From positions 431,378 to 495,377 of the forward strand of contig JARWBI010000002.1 of assembly GCA_029846755.1 (NCBI GenBank): a stretch of 64,000 bases of DNA. The letters run 5' to 3'. Below the pieces are notes generated by a model. The model did not search any database and was not told the origin of the DNA. It was given only the letters and a program-made list of their open reading frames with translations. Of the stretch, positions 37,076 to 46,134 are shown in pieces; within the stretch, counting starts at the first letter, position 1; each line of letters starts with the position of its first letter. The position numbers were made by a program, and so were the translations under genes. The stretch comes from Falsirhodobacter flavus. GTDB taxonomy: Bacteria > Pseudomonadota > Alphaproteobacteria > Rhodobacterales > Rhodobacteraceae.

Positions 37076-37767
37076 TTCGCGTCCTGCCGAAGCCGCGAGA
37101 GAAGGAAGTGCCGCGCCAGTTCCCGCAGCGCGTCATCGCCCGCCCCGTGGTCGATATCGACGCCCCGCGCAGATGCGATCCAGTCGACCAGGGGTGCCCA
37201 AAGCTCTGCATCGTCGCGCCAGCGAAGGCCCAGATCGCGCGCGGCGCCGGGCAGAAGCGTCGCCATCCTGTCAAGCGCAAGGTTGCGGCGCAGCGCCACG
37301 TCCAGCACCGATTCCGGGTCGGGCCGCGCCGCCTCGGTGCCGACGACCGCATCCAGCCCCAGCCCCTGCATCCACGCCGCAAGACCGTCCAAGGCGGGCG
37401 TATCGTCAAGCGTGACGCCATGCAGGACGAAAACAGGCTCCGCGCCATGGCTCCGCATCGCGTTGGCAAGCCCCGTCATGACCTCGCCCCACCCCTCGCC
37501 ATGATCCTGCAACAGATGCGAGAAGATCAGCAGCGGCTCGTCCCGCGCGCCGAAATCGCGGACCAGCGAGCGGCCCATGATCGCGACGGCCGGCCCCTCG
37601 GGTCCAAGCAGGAAGTCGTGCGTCTGGCGGCCCGGAATCGCAGCGGCCCATGTCGAGGGGACGGGGGCGATATCGGGACCGAGCAGCGCGGCAAGGGCAT
37701 CGCCCGGAACGGCATCGGGGCCAAGCAGCGGGCGGGCACCCACCGCGACGTGAACCTTCAAACTCAT
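37072..37767 (-). CDS. uncharacterised protein in glycosyltransferase operon
   Basis: A 231-residue protein I do not recognise. It has no signal peptide or membrane helix. Predicted alternating strands and helices (e.g. EPLLIFSHLLQDHGEGWGEV, AEPVFVLHGVTLDD, GLDAVVGTEAA) suggest a soluble alpha/beta fold, perhaps a degenerate glycosyltransferase or sulfotransferase-like domain, but no motif is diagnostic. The gene starts immediately after the upstream GT2 stop and overlaps the GT4 start by four bases, so it is cotranscribed with glycan-building genes. Confidence 0.7.
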   Translation of the reverse strand: MSLKVHVAVGARPLLGPDAVPGDALAALLGPDIAPVPSTWAAAIPGRQTHDFLLGPEGPAVAIMGRSLVRDFGARDEPLLIFSHLLQDHGEGWGEVMTGLANAMRSHGAEPVFVLHGVTLDDTPALDGLAAWMQGLGLDAVVGTEAARPDPESVLDVALRRNLALDRMATLLPGAARDLGLRWRDDAELWAPLVDWIASARGVDIDHGAGDDALRELARHFLLSRLRQDAK

Positions 37768-38700
37768 TCAGCCCCCGGCACGCAGACGGCTGCGAAGGAC
37801 GTTTCTGGCAACCAGCAGCGCGTGGCGCGGGCTGCCCAGGGCCGCCTCGGCCAGATAGCGGGCGGCACCGATCCGGTCGCCGTTGGCATAGGCGAAACGC
37901 GAGGCCAGCCGGTTCGCCTTGTAATGCAGCTTGGACGACAGCGCGCGGGGATAGCGGCTGATCGCCGGCGCGTTCTTGGTCAGGATCAGCTTGTAACAGG
38001 CATGGACCTCAGACGCGTTGCGGCCGATGTCGGATTTGAAATAGCGGCACAGCGCCCGGCGCCCCGGCGCGGTTTCGATCCGCCCGCCGCCGCGCACGAA
38101 TCGCAGGAAGTAGTCCAGATCCTGAAGCCGCGGCAGCCTTTCGTCGAACCGTCCCGCGATGCGGAACGCCTCGGCAGTGCCGAGAAGGGTCCACAGATAG
38201 GCGCGGAAGTGATCGCCCACCAGAAGCTCCAGCACCTGATCGCCGCCGACGCGCTGCGACAGGGTCCGCGCACGACCGTGCTGTTCCCAGTCATAGGTGC
38301 AGGTGACCCAGACGGAGGAAATATCGACGCCCCGCGCGGTGAGGGTATCAAGATGCGCGAATTGCCGTGCCGTCTTGTCGGGATACCAGATGTCGCCCGC
38401 GTCCAGCCATGCAACATGGGTCGCATCGGTCAGGTCCAGCAGACGGTTGCGCGTGCGCGGGCGGCCGAGGTTGGTCGGATTGCGTTCGAACAGCACTGCA
38501 AAGGGCGTCGTGGCGGCGAAGGCATCGCAATGGGTCTGGGCGGCCAGTGTGTCATGATCGGGGGATCCGTCATCGACCACGATCACCCGCATCCTGCCAC
38601 GCCATGTCTGGGCGGCGATGGAATCGAGCGAGCGTTTCAATCCGTCGGGATCGCAGTAATGCGGGATCAGCACGTCCAGCGCAAAGGTCACGGGTGTCAT
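37768..38700 (-). CDS. family 2 glycosyltransferase
   Basis: A 310-residue GT-A enzyme: FALDVLIPHYCDPDGLKRSL, VIVVDDGSPDHD, GRPRTRNRLLDL and the metal-binding AWLDAGDIWYP (DxG rather than the common DxD). A basic helical tail (about 240-310) may touch the membrane. The ATG at 38700 is preceded by AAAGGAT. It leads the five-gene minus-strand string and lies about 100 bases downstream of the RTX protein gene. Confidence 0.87.
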   Translation of the reverse strand: MTPVTFALDVLIPHYCDPDGLKRSLDSIAAQTWRGRMRVIVVDDGSPDHDTLAAQTHCDAFAATTPFAVLFERNPTNLGRPRTRNRLLDLTDATHVAWLDAGDIWYPDKTARQFAHLDTLTARGVDISSVWVTCTYDWEQHGRARTLSQRVGGDQVLELLVGDHFRAYLWTLLGTAEAFRIAGRFDERLPRLQDLDYFLRFVRGGGRIETAPGRRALCRYFKSDIGRNASEVHACYKLILTKNAPAISRYPRALSSKLHYKANRLASRFAYANGDRIGAARYLAEAALGSPRHALLVARNVLRSRLRAGG

Positions 38701-38802
38701 ATCCTTTCGCCGGCGCCGGCAGTTCTGTTCGGTCGCGGTCACTATAGACCCGATGGGGAAGTGCGACAACTCGGCGCCGGGTCAAGATGCGCGAAGGACC
38801 TC

Positions 38803-41232
38803 CTAGAGGATAAAGTCGGACGCCGTGACGCCGACCGTATCCATCAGCACGATGTTCATGTCCGTCCGCCCGTCGCCGTCGATATCCACCTGCACGACCG
38901 TATGCCCGCCCGAGGTGAAGATGCGAAGCTGACCCGCCGCCGAAAAGTCATCATGGCCGATATAGTCGAAACGCTGATGTCCGCTTCGCAGCACATTGGC
39001 GTCGATGGCCGACAGGTCGATCTTGTCCCCTTTGGTGCTGAAATCGAGGATCTTGTCGCGGTTCGCATCCGGCGGGCTGTCCTGAACCGAGGTGAAGACG
39101 AACACATCCGCCCCGCTGCCCCCCACGAGGTAATCGGCCCCGAGGCCGCCGTGGATGATGTCATTGCCGCTGCCGCCGAAGATTGCGTCGTTCCCCGCCC
39201 CGCCATAGAGGCGGTCCGGCCCGCCATCGCCCACCAGCCGGTCGGCCCCATCCTCGCCATACAACACATCCTTGCCCAGCCCGCCGAACAGCCGGTCGCG
39301 GCCTAGGCTGCCGTAAAGCGTGTCGTTCCCGTCACCGCCGTAAAGCTGGTCGTTGCCGCTGGCGCCATAGATCAGATCGTTCCCCGCCCCGCCGTAAAGC
39401 AGATCGTTCCCCCGGCTGCCCGCGATGTGATCGTTCCCCGCCCCGCCATAGATCCGGTCGTTCATCGCGCCGCCGTAAAGGAAATCGTCGCCATCGCCGC
39501 CATAGAAGATGCTGGAGGTATCCCCGCCGTGGATCGTGTCGTTGCCCTCGCCTCCGTCCATCGTGTCGCGCCCGGCGCCGCCGAAGATGATGTCGTTCCC
39601 CTCGTCGCCCATGATGCTGTCATTGCCGCCGCCGCCGACCAGGGAATCGTTGCCCGCCCCGCCGAAGATCGTGTCGGCCCCCGCCCCCCCGATCAGCGTG
39701 TCATTGCCGCCGCGCCCCTCCATCCGCGTCGGCAGCGCTGTCGCGACCATGCGGTTTCCGGACTCGGTTCCGATCATCACGGGCTTTCCCGGCGAAGGTT
39801 CGGGGGCGGGCGCGGGAAGATCCGGCATGACGGGGGGGATGTGCGTCATGTCGATCAGATCGCCCAGAACCAGCTGCGCCGGATCGACCGGCCTGCGGTT
39901 CGCCGTGATGACGTTCAGGTATTCCGCGCCATAGCGGATGGTGAAGCCCGCCGCGCTGCGCTGGATCGTCAACTGGTCAAGGCTGCGGATCATGCCCCAG
40001 GCGGAGATGTCGATCCTGTCGGTGCCCAGTTCGAAATCCGCGATCGTGTCGGCTTTTCCGTCGGCAGAAAAGATGAACACATCCGCCCCCGCGCCCCCGA
40101 TCAGCGTATCGCTGCCCGCGCCGTCCATCAGGATGTCGGCGCCGCTGCCGCCGGTCTTGACGCCCGCCGCACCCTTGGGCGGCTGGAACAGATAATGCCC
40201 GATCCCGCCGTCGCGCAGCGAGGTCACGAAGATTTCGATCCCCCGCGCGCCCGAGGACAGCGCGATCGCCCCGATCCCGTCCAGTCCGAAATCCGTCGAC
40301 CCCGCGATATGCGCAACGCCCAGCAACCGCCCGCCCGGCAGAAGGCGCATCACGCTGATGCCCCCGTCGGACCCGCCCGCAACGACATAGGCCGCGCCCT
40401 CATGCATCACCAGTTCCAACGCCGAGACATCGTCGAACCGCGTCGAAAGATCGTCGATCACATGGTCGGTCAAGGTCAGCTTGCCACCCGCGCCCAGTTC
40501 CAGCACGCTGATGGACCCGCTGCCCGCCGCCGCAACGATGACATAGGCGCGCCCGCCCAGCACCGCGGTTTCCAGCGCGGTTACATTGTCGATCCAGAGG
40601 CCGGTCTGCGCCGTCTGACTGTCCCGCGCCGTCAGCGCGCCGCCTGCGCCGATCTCCCACGTGGCGATGCCGTCCGCACTGGCCGAGATCAGGAAATCCT
40701 TGCCCCCGAGGCGCACCGAAGCCAGCGCCGCAACATCCGCGGCCGGGGTCACCGCCGCCTTCTGGAATGCGCCCGATGCCGAGAAGCCGAGCCCCGCGAT
40801 CCCGCCCTTGCCCGCCAGACCGCCGAAGACCACCTGCGCGCCCGATGCCAGTTCCACCGTCATGGCATGGACTAGATCGCCGCTCAGCCCCGCCTTGATC
40901 TGGGCGGGCGCCAGAAGCGCGCCCTTGGCATCGGTCTGCCGCAAATAGAGCGTGCCTGTCGTGCCGCCGCCGTAAAGCACCGCCGCGCCCGTCGATGTGC
41001 CGACGAAGGCCAGCCCGGCCTCGAAGCCGGCGGCGTCGCGCCCCTCGAACGGGACGGATGCCATCGCCTTGGTCACCCCCTTCGCATCCACCGAGAACGC
41101 CTGGATGATCCCGCCCCGCCGCGTCGCGGCATAAAGCACGGCGGTCCCGCCCAGATCGCGGATCTCCAGATCCGCGATGCTGGACAGGTTCGCCCCTGCC
41201 GCCATGCCGATGCGCGATACGTAGGAAAGCAT
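38803..41232 (-). CDS. RTX calcium-binding protein with predicted seven-bladed beta-propeller
   Basis: A probably type I secreted, 809-residue protein without a signal peptide. Residues about 15-350 contain seven related units of about 45 residues with the pattern small-strand, GGI, strand, GxL (e.g. AYVVAGGSDGGISVMRLLPG), suggesting a seven-bladed propeller. Then come three RTX nonapeptides (about 360-390), a Pro-rich linker, 23 more nonapeptides of GGxGxDxxx type at residues 506-713, and a C-terminal RTX secretion-like domain ending TASDFIL. It is probably a surface or matrix protein of the capsule layer. Catalytic residues are not evident. Confidence 0.88.
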   Translation of the reverse strand: MLSYVSRIGMAAGANLSSIADLEIRDLGGTAVLYAATRRGGIIQAFSVDAKGVTKAMASVPFEGRDAAGFEAGLAFVGTSTGAAVLYGGGTTGTLYLRQTDAKGALLAPAQIKAGLSGDLVHAMTVELASGAQVVFGGLAGKGGIAGLGFSASGAFQKAAVTPAADVAALASVRLGGKDFLISASADGIATWEIGAGGALTARDSQTAQTGLWIDNVTALETAVLGGRAYVIVAAAGSGSISVLELGAGGKLTLTDHVIDDLSTRFDDVSALELVMHEGAAYVVAGGSDGGISVMRLLPGGRLLGVAHIAGSTDFGLDGIGAIALSSGARGIEIFVTSLRDGGIGHYLFQPPKGAAGVKTGGSGADILMDGAGSDTLIGGAGADVFIFSADGKADTIADFELGTDRIDISAWGMIRSLDQLTIQRSAAGFTIRYGAEYLNVITANRRPVDPAQLVLGDLIDMTHIPPVMPDLPAPAPEPSPGKPVMIGTESGNRMVATALPTRMEGRGGNDTLIGGAGADTIFGGAGNDSLVGGGGNDSIMGDEGNDIIFGGAGRDTMDGGEGNDTIHGGDTSSIFYGGDGDDFLYGGAMNDRIYGGAGNDHIAGSRGNDLLYGGAGNDLIYGASGNDQLYGGDGNDTLYGSLGRDRLFGGLGKDVLYGEDGADRLVGDGGPDRLYGGAGNDAIFGGSGNDIIHGGLGADYLVGGSGADVFVFTSVQDSPPDANRDKILDFSTKGDKIDLSAIDANVLRSGHQRFDYIGHDDFSAAGQLRIFTSGGHTVVQVDIDGDGRTDMNIVLMDTVGVTASDFIL
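39094..39717 (-). repeat. tandem 27-base repeat encoding 23 RTX nonapeptides
   Basis: An imperfect 27-base period encoding 23 consecutive nine-residue units such as GGAGNDTLY. Most units keep the Gly-Gly-x-Gly-x-Asp pattern that binds calcium. One unit, GGDTSSIFY, has lost the Asp and one, GGAMNDRIY, has Met in place of Gly. This is a protein-coding repeat, not a CRISPR. Confidence 0.93.
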
Positions 41233-41334
41233 CCCCTCGTCCCAGATGTTTTCGGGACGCAGAGTGTCATGCGCGGGGTTCTGACCCGCGCTTAACGAAA
41301 TGGGGCGCTAAAGTGGCATTCCTTGCGAATTTCC

Positions 41335-44300
41335 CTAGAAGTTCGCGATCATCCTGTCGAATTCGCCCGTGACATGGGCGCGATCCGACCTAGCGCGCAC
41401 GTGACGCATGATCTCCATTCCGCGATGCCATTCCGGCCCGCCAAAGGATTCCCGTGCGAATCGAAGGGCTTCGACGATTTCCGCATTGGTGCAGGTTTCG
41501 GGCAGCAGATAGGGATAATCGTCGCCCAGGTAATAGCCCGCATCCCCGGCATTCGACTGGATCATCATGTTCGCGGCGCAATGGGCGGCGACGAATCCCT
41601 TCAGGAACGGCTTCGCCCCGTCGATTCCCCGCGTGCGGCGCAGGGCATAATGGAAGCTGAAACCCTCGATCTGTTTCAGCCAGTCGTCGCTCTGCTTGCT
41701 GGTATCGACAAGGTTGAAGGCCACATGGCGCGAGATGTCATCGTCGATCACCGTGTTCACCAGTTCCCCGAAATACCCGGCGGCGAAGTCGCGGCGCGGG
41801 GCTTCGCGTCGCGCGATTCGCAAATCGACATGATGCGTGACGTGGAAGGCCTGCGTTTCCGGGAACCGCATCAGATAGTCGCGATAGCCGATCAGCGAGG
41901 ACGCCATCAGCGCATCCAAATGTTCGACCAGCGCGGGGTTCGGCGGCTCGTCCACGAAATCGGCGATCAGGACGTTGTCCTTCGCCATCCGCTCCAGCAT
42001 CTCGGGGGCGGCTGTTTTCAGAAACCCCTTGGTCAGGACGAGGATGCGGCCCTTCTGATCGGTCTGCGGCGTGAACCGCACCTCGCGCCCCGACTGGTTG
42101 GCGGCGATCAATGACGAAAGCTGCTCGCCCCGCAGGAAGGTCGATCCGGTCGCGCGGTGTTCGGGGGCGAAGACGAAGTCGATGCCCCGCGCGGCGATCC
42201 GGCGCGGCGGCTGGTGCAGGTTCTTGCCGTCGCGATGGGGCAGCTTGAAGAAGAACCGGTTCGCGCGCGAGGTGCCGACGATTTCCGGCAGCACCTTGGG
42301 CTTCTGTCCGGTCTTCCACAAAAGATAGCCAAGGCTCAGCTGATCGCGCGAGGACCTTGTCGTGATCTCCTGCCACCACGCCTCCATGAAGGCGGCGACA
42401 TCGGCGGCGGCGTGACGGCGCCAGATGAACGACGCCTCGATCATGCCGCTTTCACGGGGAAGGCCTTGTTCGGCGTAATGGCGGATCTGGGCGAGGATCT
42501 TTTCCGGCGCGTGGCGCAGGTGGCCGAGGATGGCGCAGCCTTCAAGAAAGACATCGTCGCGCAGCGGGTGCTGGAACATCACCCAGTCGCCGCCCTGAAG
42601 GCAGATCTCGATCAGCCGTTCGACATTGCCGAGGAACAGCGTGTTCGCATCGACGAACATGGAATAGTCGTATTCCACCAGATACTTGTGCGGCAGAATC
42701 TTGAATGTCTTGGCGTTAAGGTTCGGACTGTCCAGCCCCGGATCGCAGATGACCTGCCGCCAGCCGCATTCGGCGCGGGGGCGGTCGGTGAAGCAGATGT
42801 AATCCACCCCTTCGACCGGCGCGATCACTGGGACAAGATCGTCGATATCGCCGAACAGGGTGGTGTAGATGCAGATGCGCTGGCCATGGCGCGTCCGCAT
42901 CGAAGGTCCGGAAGGGCAATCTTCAAAGAGGTCCGAGTTGGACGCTCGGTCGAACGAAGTGATGGAATTCCGCTGGCGGCTGCGCAAACCCTTCACCTTG
43001 CGCTCGGCCCAATAGAGGTTCCAGAGCTTCTCTGCCTTCGCCCAGTTCCCCTCGATGGTCTGATACGTTGCACGCGTTTCCAGAATGGCGGGGGTCACGC
43101 CATAGACGCTGTTAACCAGGCCATCGCATGTCGAAGCGAAATCGTAATCGCCATTCGAGGACGCTCGCCTGATCGTCTCGTAGGTGCGCGCCTCGTCCTG
43201 ACGGATGTTGGCCATGTAGTAGCTCAACTGGTCTTCGGGTCTGATATCAGCCGTGATCGCGGGGATCGCATCGGCGTCGAACACTTCGGAGGGTTTGCGC
43301 CCCATGAAGCGACCGAACTTCGTGTAGTGTTCGGCGGGCTCCAACCCGAGCATCGCCGCATCCGGATATTTTCCAGCATACCATTCAGGGTCGAACACCT
43401 GCGCCCGCGTCGCGGCTTCGATCCAGTCGCCGCCCCGCGGTGTCTTCGGGACCCGTTCCTTCTTGCCGTGATGCTCGTAATGTTGGAGCGAGCAAATATT
43501 CTTGCGAAGAACGTCGGGCCGCATCGCAAGATAGAACATGACGTTGAAATCGGCGCTTGGATCGACCGCGATCAAATCGCCATAGACGTAGAAGTGATAT
43601 GCCGGATCCATTCCCGGAACGAATTTGCTCCCGGCGGCAGCGACGTAATATGATGCGTCGAACAGAGGCGAGCGAGCGACGACCGCGACCTGCTTTGCCG
43701 ATGACAGCACGCGGTTCAACGTGTCGGTGCTGCCGCTTTCCAGATAGCACCTGTCGTTGCACGGCCCATGTTTCTCGATCGGCAGAACCAGATGCCGCTT
43801 GCTTGAGGCGTCGCGGCGGTCGGTCACATAGGTCGTGCGGCGGGCGGCCTTGGGCAGGCCGCCGAACATCCGTTCCAGCGCATGGGCGGTGGTGCCGTCC
43901 TTGCCGCTGCCGACGGCGGCCTCGGCGCTTGCGGCTTCGGTCAGCGCGTCCGCATGTTCGGCAAGCCCCGCCAGAAGCGGCCCTGCGATCCAGAACATCG
44001 TGCCGGTAAAGAACGGCCAGTCGAAGACCTGCATCCCCAGAAGGTGCATCAGGTCCGCAACCTTGGCGCGGTTGCCATACATCAGCGCGTTGGCCGACCG
44101 GACCTGAAACGCGCCGCCGACCATGCCCGCGTTATGGTCGTGGTCGAAGACGTCCAGAATCTCGGACACCAGTTCGGGGGTGCCGCACAGCCCCTCGAAC
44201 ATCAGATCGCCCTGCTGGCGGCGCAGGTCAGATTTGCGATTCTTGGTGTGCAGCTTCAGCACCGCGCGGTAGCGGTGCAGCCCGCGCATCCGGCACAGCT

Positions 44301-44520
44301 GGATGAAGGGAATCACATCCATCCCGACATTGGGAAGCGCGATCACCTCGGCCTTTGGAAAATCCGCTGCCACGGCGGCGCGCAGATCGGCCTCGATCTC
44401 GTCCCGGCAGGTGACGAACAGATCGAAACCGGGCGGGATGTTGCGCAGATATGCAGCGATCATCGGCCACATATCCTCGTAATAGATATGAAGAGCCACC
44501 GCGAGTTTCGGAGCCGGCAT
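41335..44520 (-). CDS. RgpF-type rhamnan synthesis protein fused to repeat modules and a DUF616/TOD1-like domain
   Basis: A 1061-residue multidomain protein. Residues 1-235 match rhamnan synthesis protein F (PF05045; LAVALHIYYEDMWP, LPNVGMDVIPF, AVLKLHTKN). Residues about 284-418 hold short modules of the FDxxWYxxxYPD...HYxxFG type. Residues about 548-760 resemble DUF616/TOD1-like glycosyltransferases (ICIYTTLFGDIDDL, YICFTDRP, FVDANTLFLG). The last 250 residues look like a further glycosyltransferase-like region that I cannot name. The ATG at 44520 follows AAGGG. It probably builds a rhamnose-type or complex chain of the capsule. Confidence 0.85.
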   Translation of the reverse strand: MPAPKLAVALHIYYEDMWPMIAAYLRNIPPGFDLFVTCRDEIEADLRAAVAADFPKAEVIALPNVGMDVIPFIQLCRMRGLHRYRAVLKLHTKNRKSDLRRQQGDLMFEGLCGTPELVSEILDVFDHDHNAGMVGGAFQVRSANALMYGNRAKVADLMHLLGMQVFDWPFFTGTMFWIAGPLLAGLAEHADALTEAASAEAAVGSGKDGTTAHALERMFGGLPKAARRTTYVTDRRDASSKRHLVLPIEKHGPCNDRCYLESGSTDTLNRVLSSAKQVAVVARSPLFDASYYVAAAGSKFVPGMDPAYHFYVYGDLIAVDPSADFNVMFYLAMRPDVLRKNICSLQHYEHHGKKERVPKTPRGGDWIEAATRAQVFDPEWYAGKYPDAAMLGLEPAEHYTKFGRFMGRKPSEVFDADAIPAITADIRPEDQLSYYMANIRQDEARTYETIRRASSNGDYDFASTCDGLVNSVYGVTPAILETRATYQTIEGNWAKAEKLWNLYWAERKVKGLRSRQRNSITSFDRASNSDLFEDCPSGPSMRTRHGQRICIYTTLFGDIDDLVPVIAPVEGVDYICFTDRPRAECGWRQVICDPGLDSPNLNAKTFKILPHKYLVEYDYSMFVDANTLFLGNVERLIEICLQGGDWVMFQHPLRDDVFLEGCAILGHLRHAPEKILAQIRHYAEQGLPRESGMIEASFIWRRHAAADVAAFMEAWWQEITTRSSRDQLSLGYLLWKTGQKPKVLPEIVGTSRANRFFFKLPHRDGKNLHQPPRRIAARGIDFVFAPEHRATGSTFLRGEQLSSLIAANQSGREVRFTPQTDQKGRILVLTKGFLKTAAPEMLERMAKDNVLIADFVDEPPNPALVEHLDALMASSLIGYRDYLMRFPETQAFHVTHHVDLRIARREAPRRDFAAGYFGELVNTVIDDDISRHVAFNLVDTSKQSDDWLKQIEGFSFHYALRRTRGIDGAKPFLKGFVAAHCAANMMIQSNAGDAGYYLGDDYPYLLPETCTNAEIVEALRFARESFGGPEWHRGMEIMRHVRARSDRAHVTGEFDRMIANF

Positions 44521-44541
44521 TCTGCAACCCTTGATTGATCC

Positions 44542-44605
44542 GCGCAGCCGTCCGGACGGGCGATTGCTGCGCCTGCACAATTGCCGATCAACCCTCGATT
44601 GGCAA
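44542..44605. promoter_or_regulatory. cluster of dyad symmetries between divergent capsule genes
   Basis: The 180-base divergent spacer holds GCGCAGC (44542-44548) paired with GCTGCGC (44566-44572), enclosing a perfect 12-base palindrome CCGTCCGGACGG (44548-44559). Farther right, TTGCCGATC (44581-44589) pairs with GATTGGCAA (44597-44605), with one mismatch. Either could be a repressor or activator site controlling both directions. No clear promoter boxes were seen. Confidence 0.35.
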
Positions 44606-44700
44606 CCGCCCCCGGGCGTTGCAGGCCACCGCACGGTGGGACCAGCACAATTTAACCTCGTCCGCGCAGAGATATGCCGAAGATTTCACGGAGATTTCGC

Positions 44701-46080
44701 ATGTCCAGCCTGTCCCCCGCATTGTCGCTGCCGTTTCTGGAACCCGCGCAGGCGCAGAAGCACGTCACGCATAACGAGGCGCTTCGCCTGCTTGACGTGC
44801 TGGTGCAGCCCGTCGTGAAGGACCGCACCTTGCGCACGCCCCCGGCTGCCCCATCCGAGGGCGACAGGCATATCGTCGCCGCAGGCGCGACGGGCGACTG
44901 GGCGGGCCGCGACGGGCGCATCGCCGTGCGGGTGGAACAGCACTGGGAATTCATCGCCCCGCAGCCGGGATGGAAGGCGCATCTGCTGGCCGAAGGCGCA
45001 AACGCGACATGGACAGGAACCGTCTGGGCCACCCCGGCCGAACAGGACCTGCGCGCGCAGCGGCTTGGCGTGTCAGCCACGCCCGACGATGTGAACCGCC
45101 TTGCCGTGGCGGCCCCGGCGACGCTGCTGAACCATGCAGGGGCGGGCCATCAGCTGAAGGTGAACAAGGCCGCCGCCGCCGATACCGCAAGCCTTCTGTT
45201 CCAGAACGGCCATTCTGGGCGGGCCGAGATGGGCATCGTCGGGGGCGACAACTTCACCGTGAAGGTCAGCGCGGATGGCAACAGCTTCGCCACCGCCATG
45301 ACCATCGACCGGACCAGCGCGCAGGTGTCGCTCGCGCATGGTCTGAACGTGACGGGGCCCATCGGCGGGACGGCGGTGCAATCCGGCCCCACAGATGCGG
45401 CCGCGGACCGTCTGATGCGGGTCGGCGCCTTCGGGCTGGGCGGGCTGACGCCGATGATCGGGGATGCGGGGACGACCGCCAATTCCATCGCGCCCGGCTT
45501 CTATCATCTGGACACGTCCAAAGGGTCCACGGGCGGCCCGGCGGGCGTGACCTTCGCCACCCTGATACACCTGCGCCGCGCCGTGGGCGGGGGCGAGACG
45601 CAGATGGCCGTCGTGCAAGCGCCCGAAAACCTTGCCGGGCAGATCCAGACGCGGGCGCGCGGATCGGGCGGATGGTCGGCATGGCGCGTGATGTGGGACA
45701 AGGCATCCACCACCGTCGATGCCAACGGGTTCCTGAAACAGGCCAGCCCGATCCTGCGTCTTTTCGACGATGCGACCGAGGAGCCGGTCCAGCCCACGGG
45801 GGCGACCGTCCGGCGCGGCGGGCCGGGCCATCATGAACTGCACGGCACGCTCGGCCTCGCGCGGTCGGGCTGGCAGATCGAAGTGCCGCGCGATCACAAC
45901 GGCAACATCCTTGTCCATGTCGCGACGCGCTGGCAGGACGGGGTGCTGCATATCGACGTCTCTGCCCCCGTCTGGGTCGATGGCCGCGTGGAGGCGGGCG
46001 CGCCTGCGCCGATCCCCGAAGGACGCTGGATCGACATCCGTCTGCACGAGGAACCTGCGGTTGACGCCTTAACCGTTTGA
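44701..46080 (+). CDS. DUF2793 phage-tail-fibre-like protein
   Basis: A 459-residue protein that opens with the DUF2793 hallmark LPFLEPAQAQKHVTHNEALR. The middle (about 165-225) resembles coiled tail-fibre shaft sequence; about 260-345 has a pyocin-knob-like part (IAPGFYHLD ... SGGWSAWRVMWDKA); the end looks like a receptor-binding tip. There is no signal peptide. These proteins normally belong to phage or phage-like particles, yet it lies between capsule genes. The ATG at 44701 follows GGAG; an ATG at 44674 has no ribosome site. It is divergent from the RgpF-type gene. Confidence 0.82.
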   Translation: MSSLSPALSLPFLEPAQAQKHVTHNEALRLLDVLVQPVVKDRTLRTPPAAPSEGDRHIVAAGATGDWAGRDGRIAVRVEQHWEFIAPQPGWKAHLLAEGANATWTGTVWATPAEQDLRAQRLGVSATPDDVNRLAVAAPATLLNHAGAGHQLKVNKAAAADTASLLFQNGHSGRAEMGIVGGDNFTVKVSADGNSFATAMTIDRTSAQVSLAHGLNVTGPIGGTAVQSGPTDAAADRLMRVGAFGLGGLTPMIGDAGTTANSIAPGFYHLDTSKGSTGGPAGVTFATLIHLRRAVGGGETQMAVVQAPENLAGQIQTRARGSGGWSAWRVMWDKASTTVDANGFLKQASPILRLFDDATEEPVQPTGATVRRGGPGHHELHGTLGLARSGWQIEVPRDHNGNILVHVATRWQDGVLHIDVSAPVWVDGRVEAGAPAPIPEGRWIDIRLHEEPAVDALTV

Positions 46081-46134
46081 CGAGGCTTTGCGGTTGCGCG
46101 ATCACTGCCCCGGCAACGTCAGGGCAGAGGCGAC

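Noticed and set aside
37027..39306. 759-codon plus-strand frame opposite glycosyltransferase and RTX genes
   Set aside because: Composition is typical of an antisense shadow and it runs across several real genes.
39094..39717. Regularly spaced repeats resembling a CRISPR array
   Set aside because: The period is 27 bases with no spacer, and the repeats encode RTX nonapeptides.
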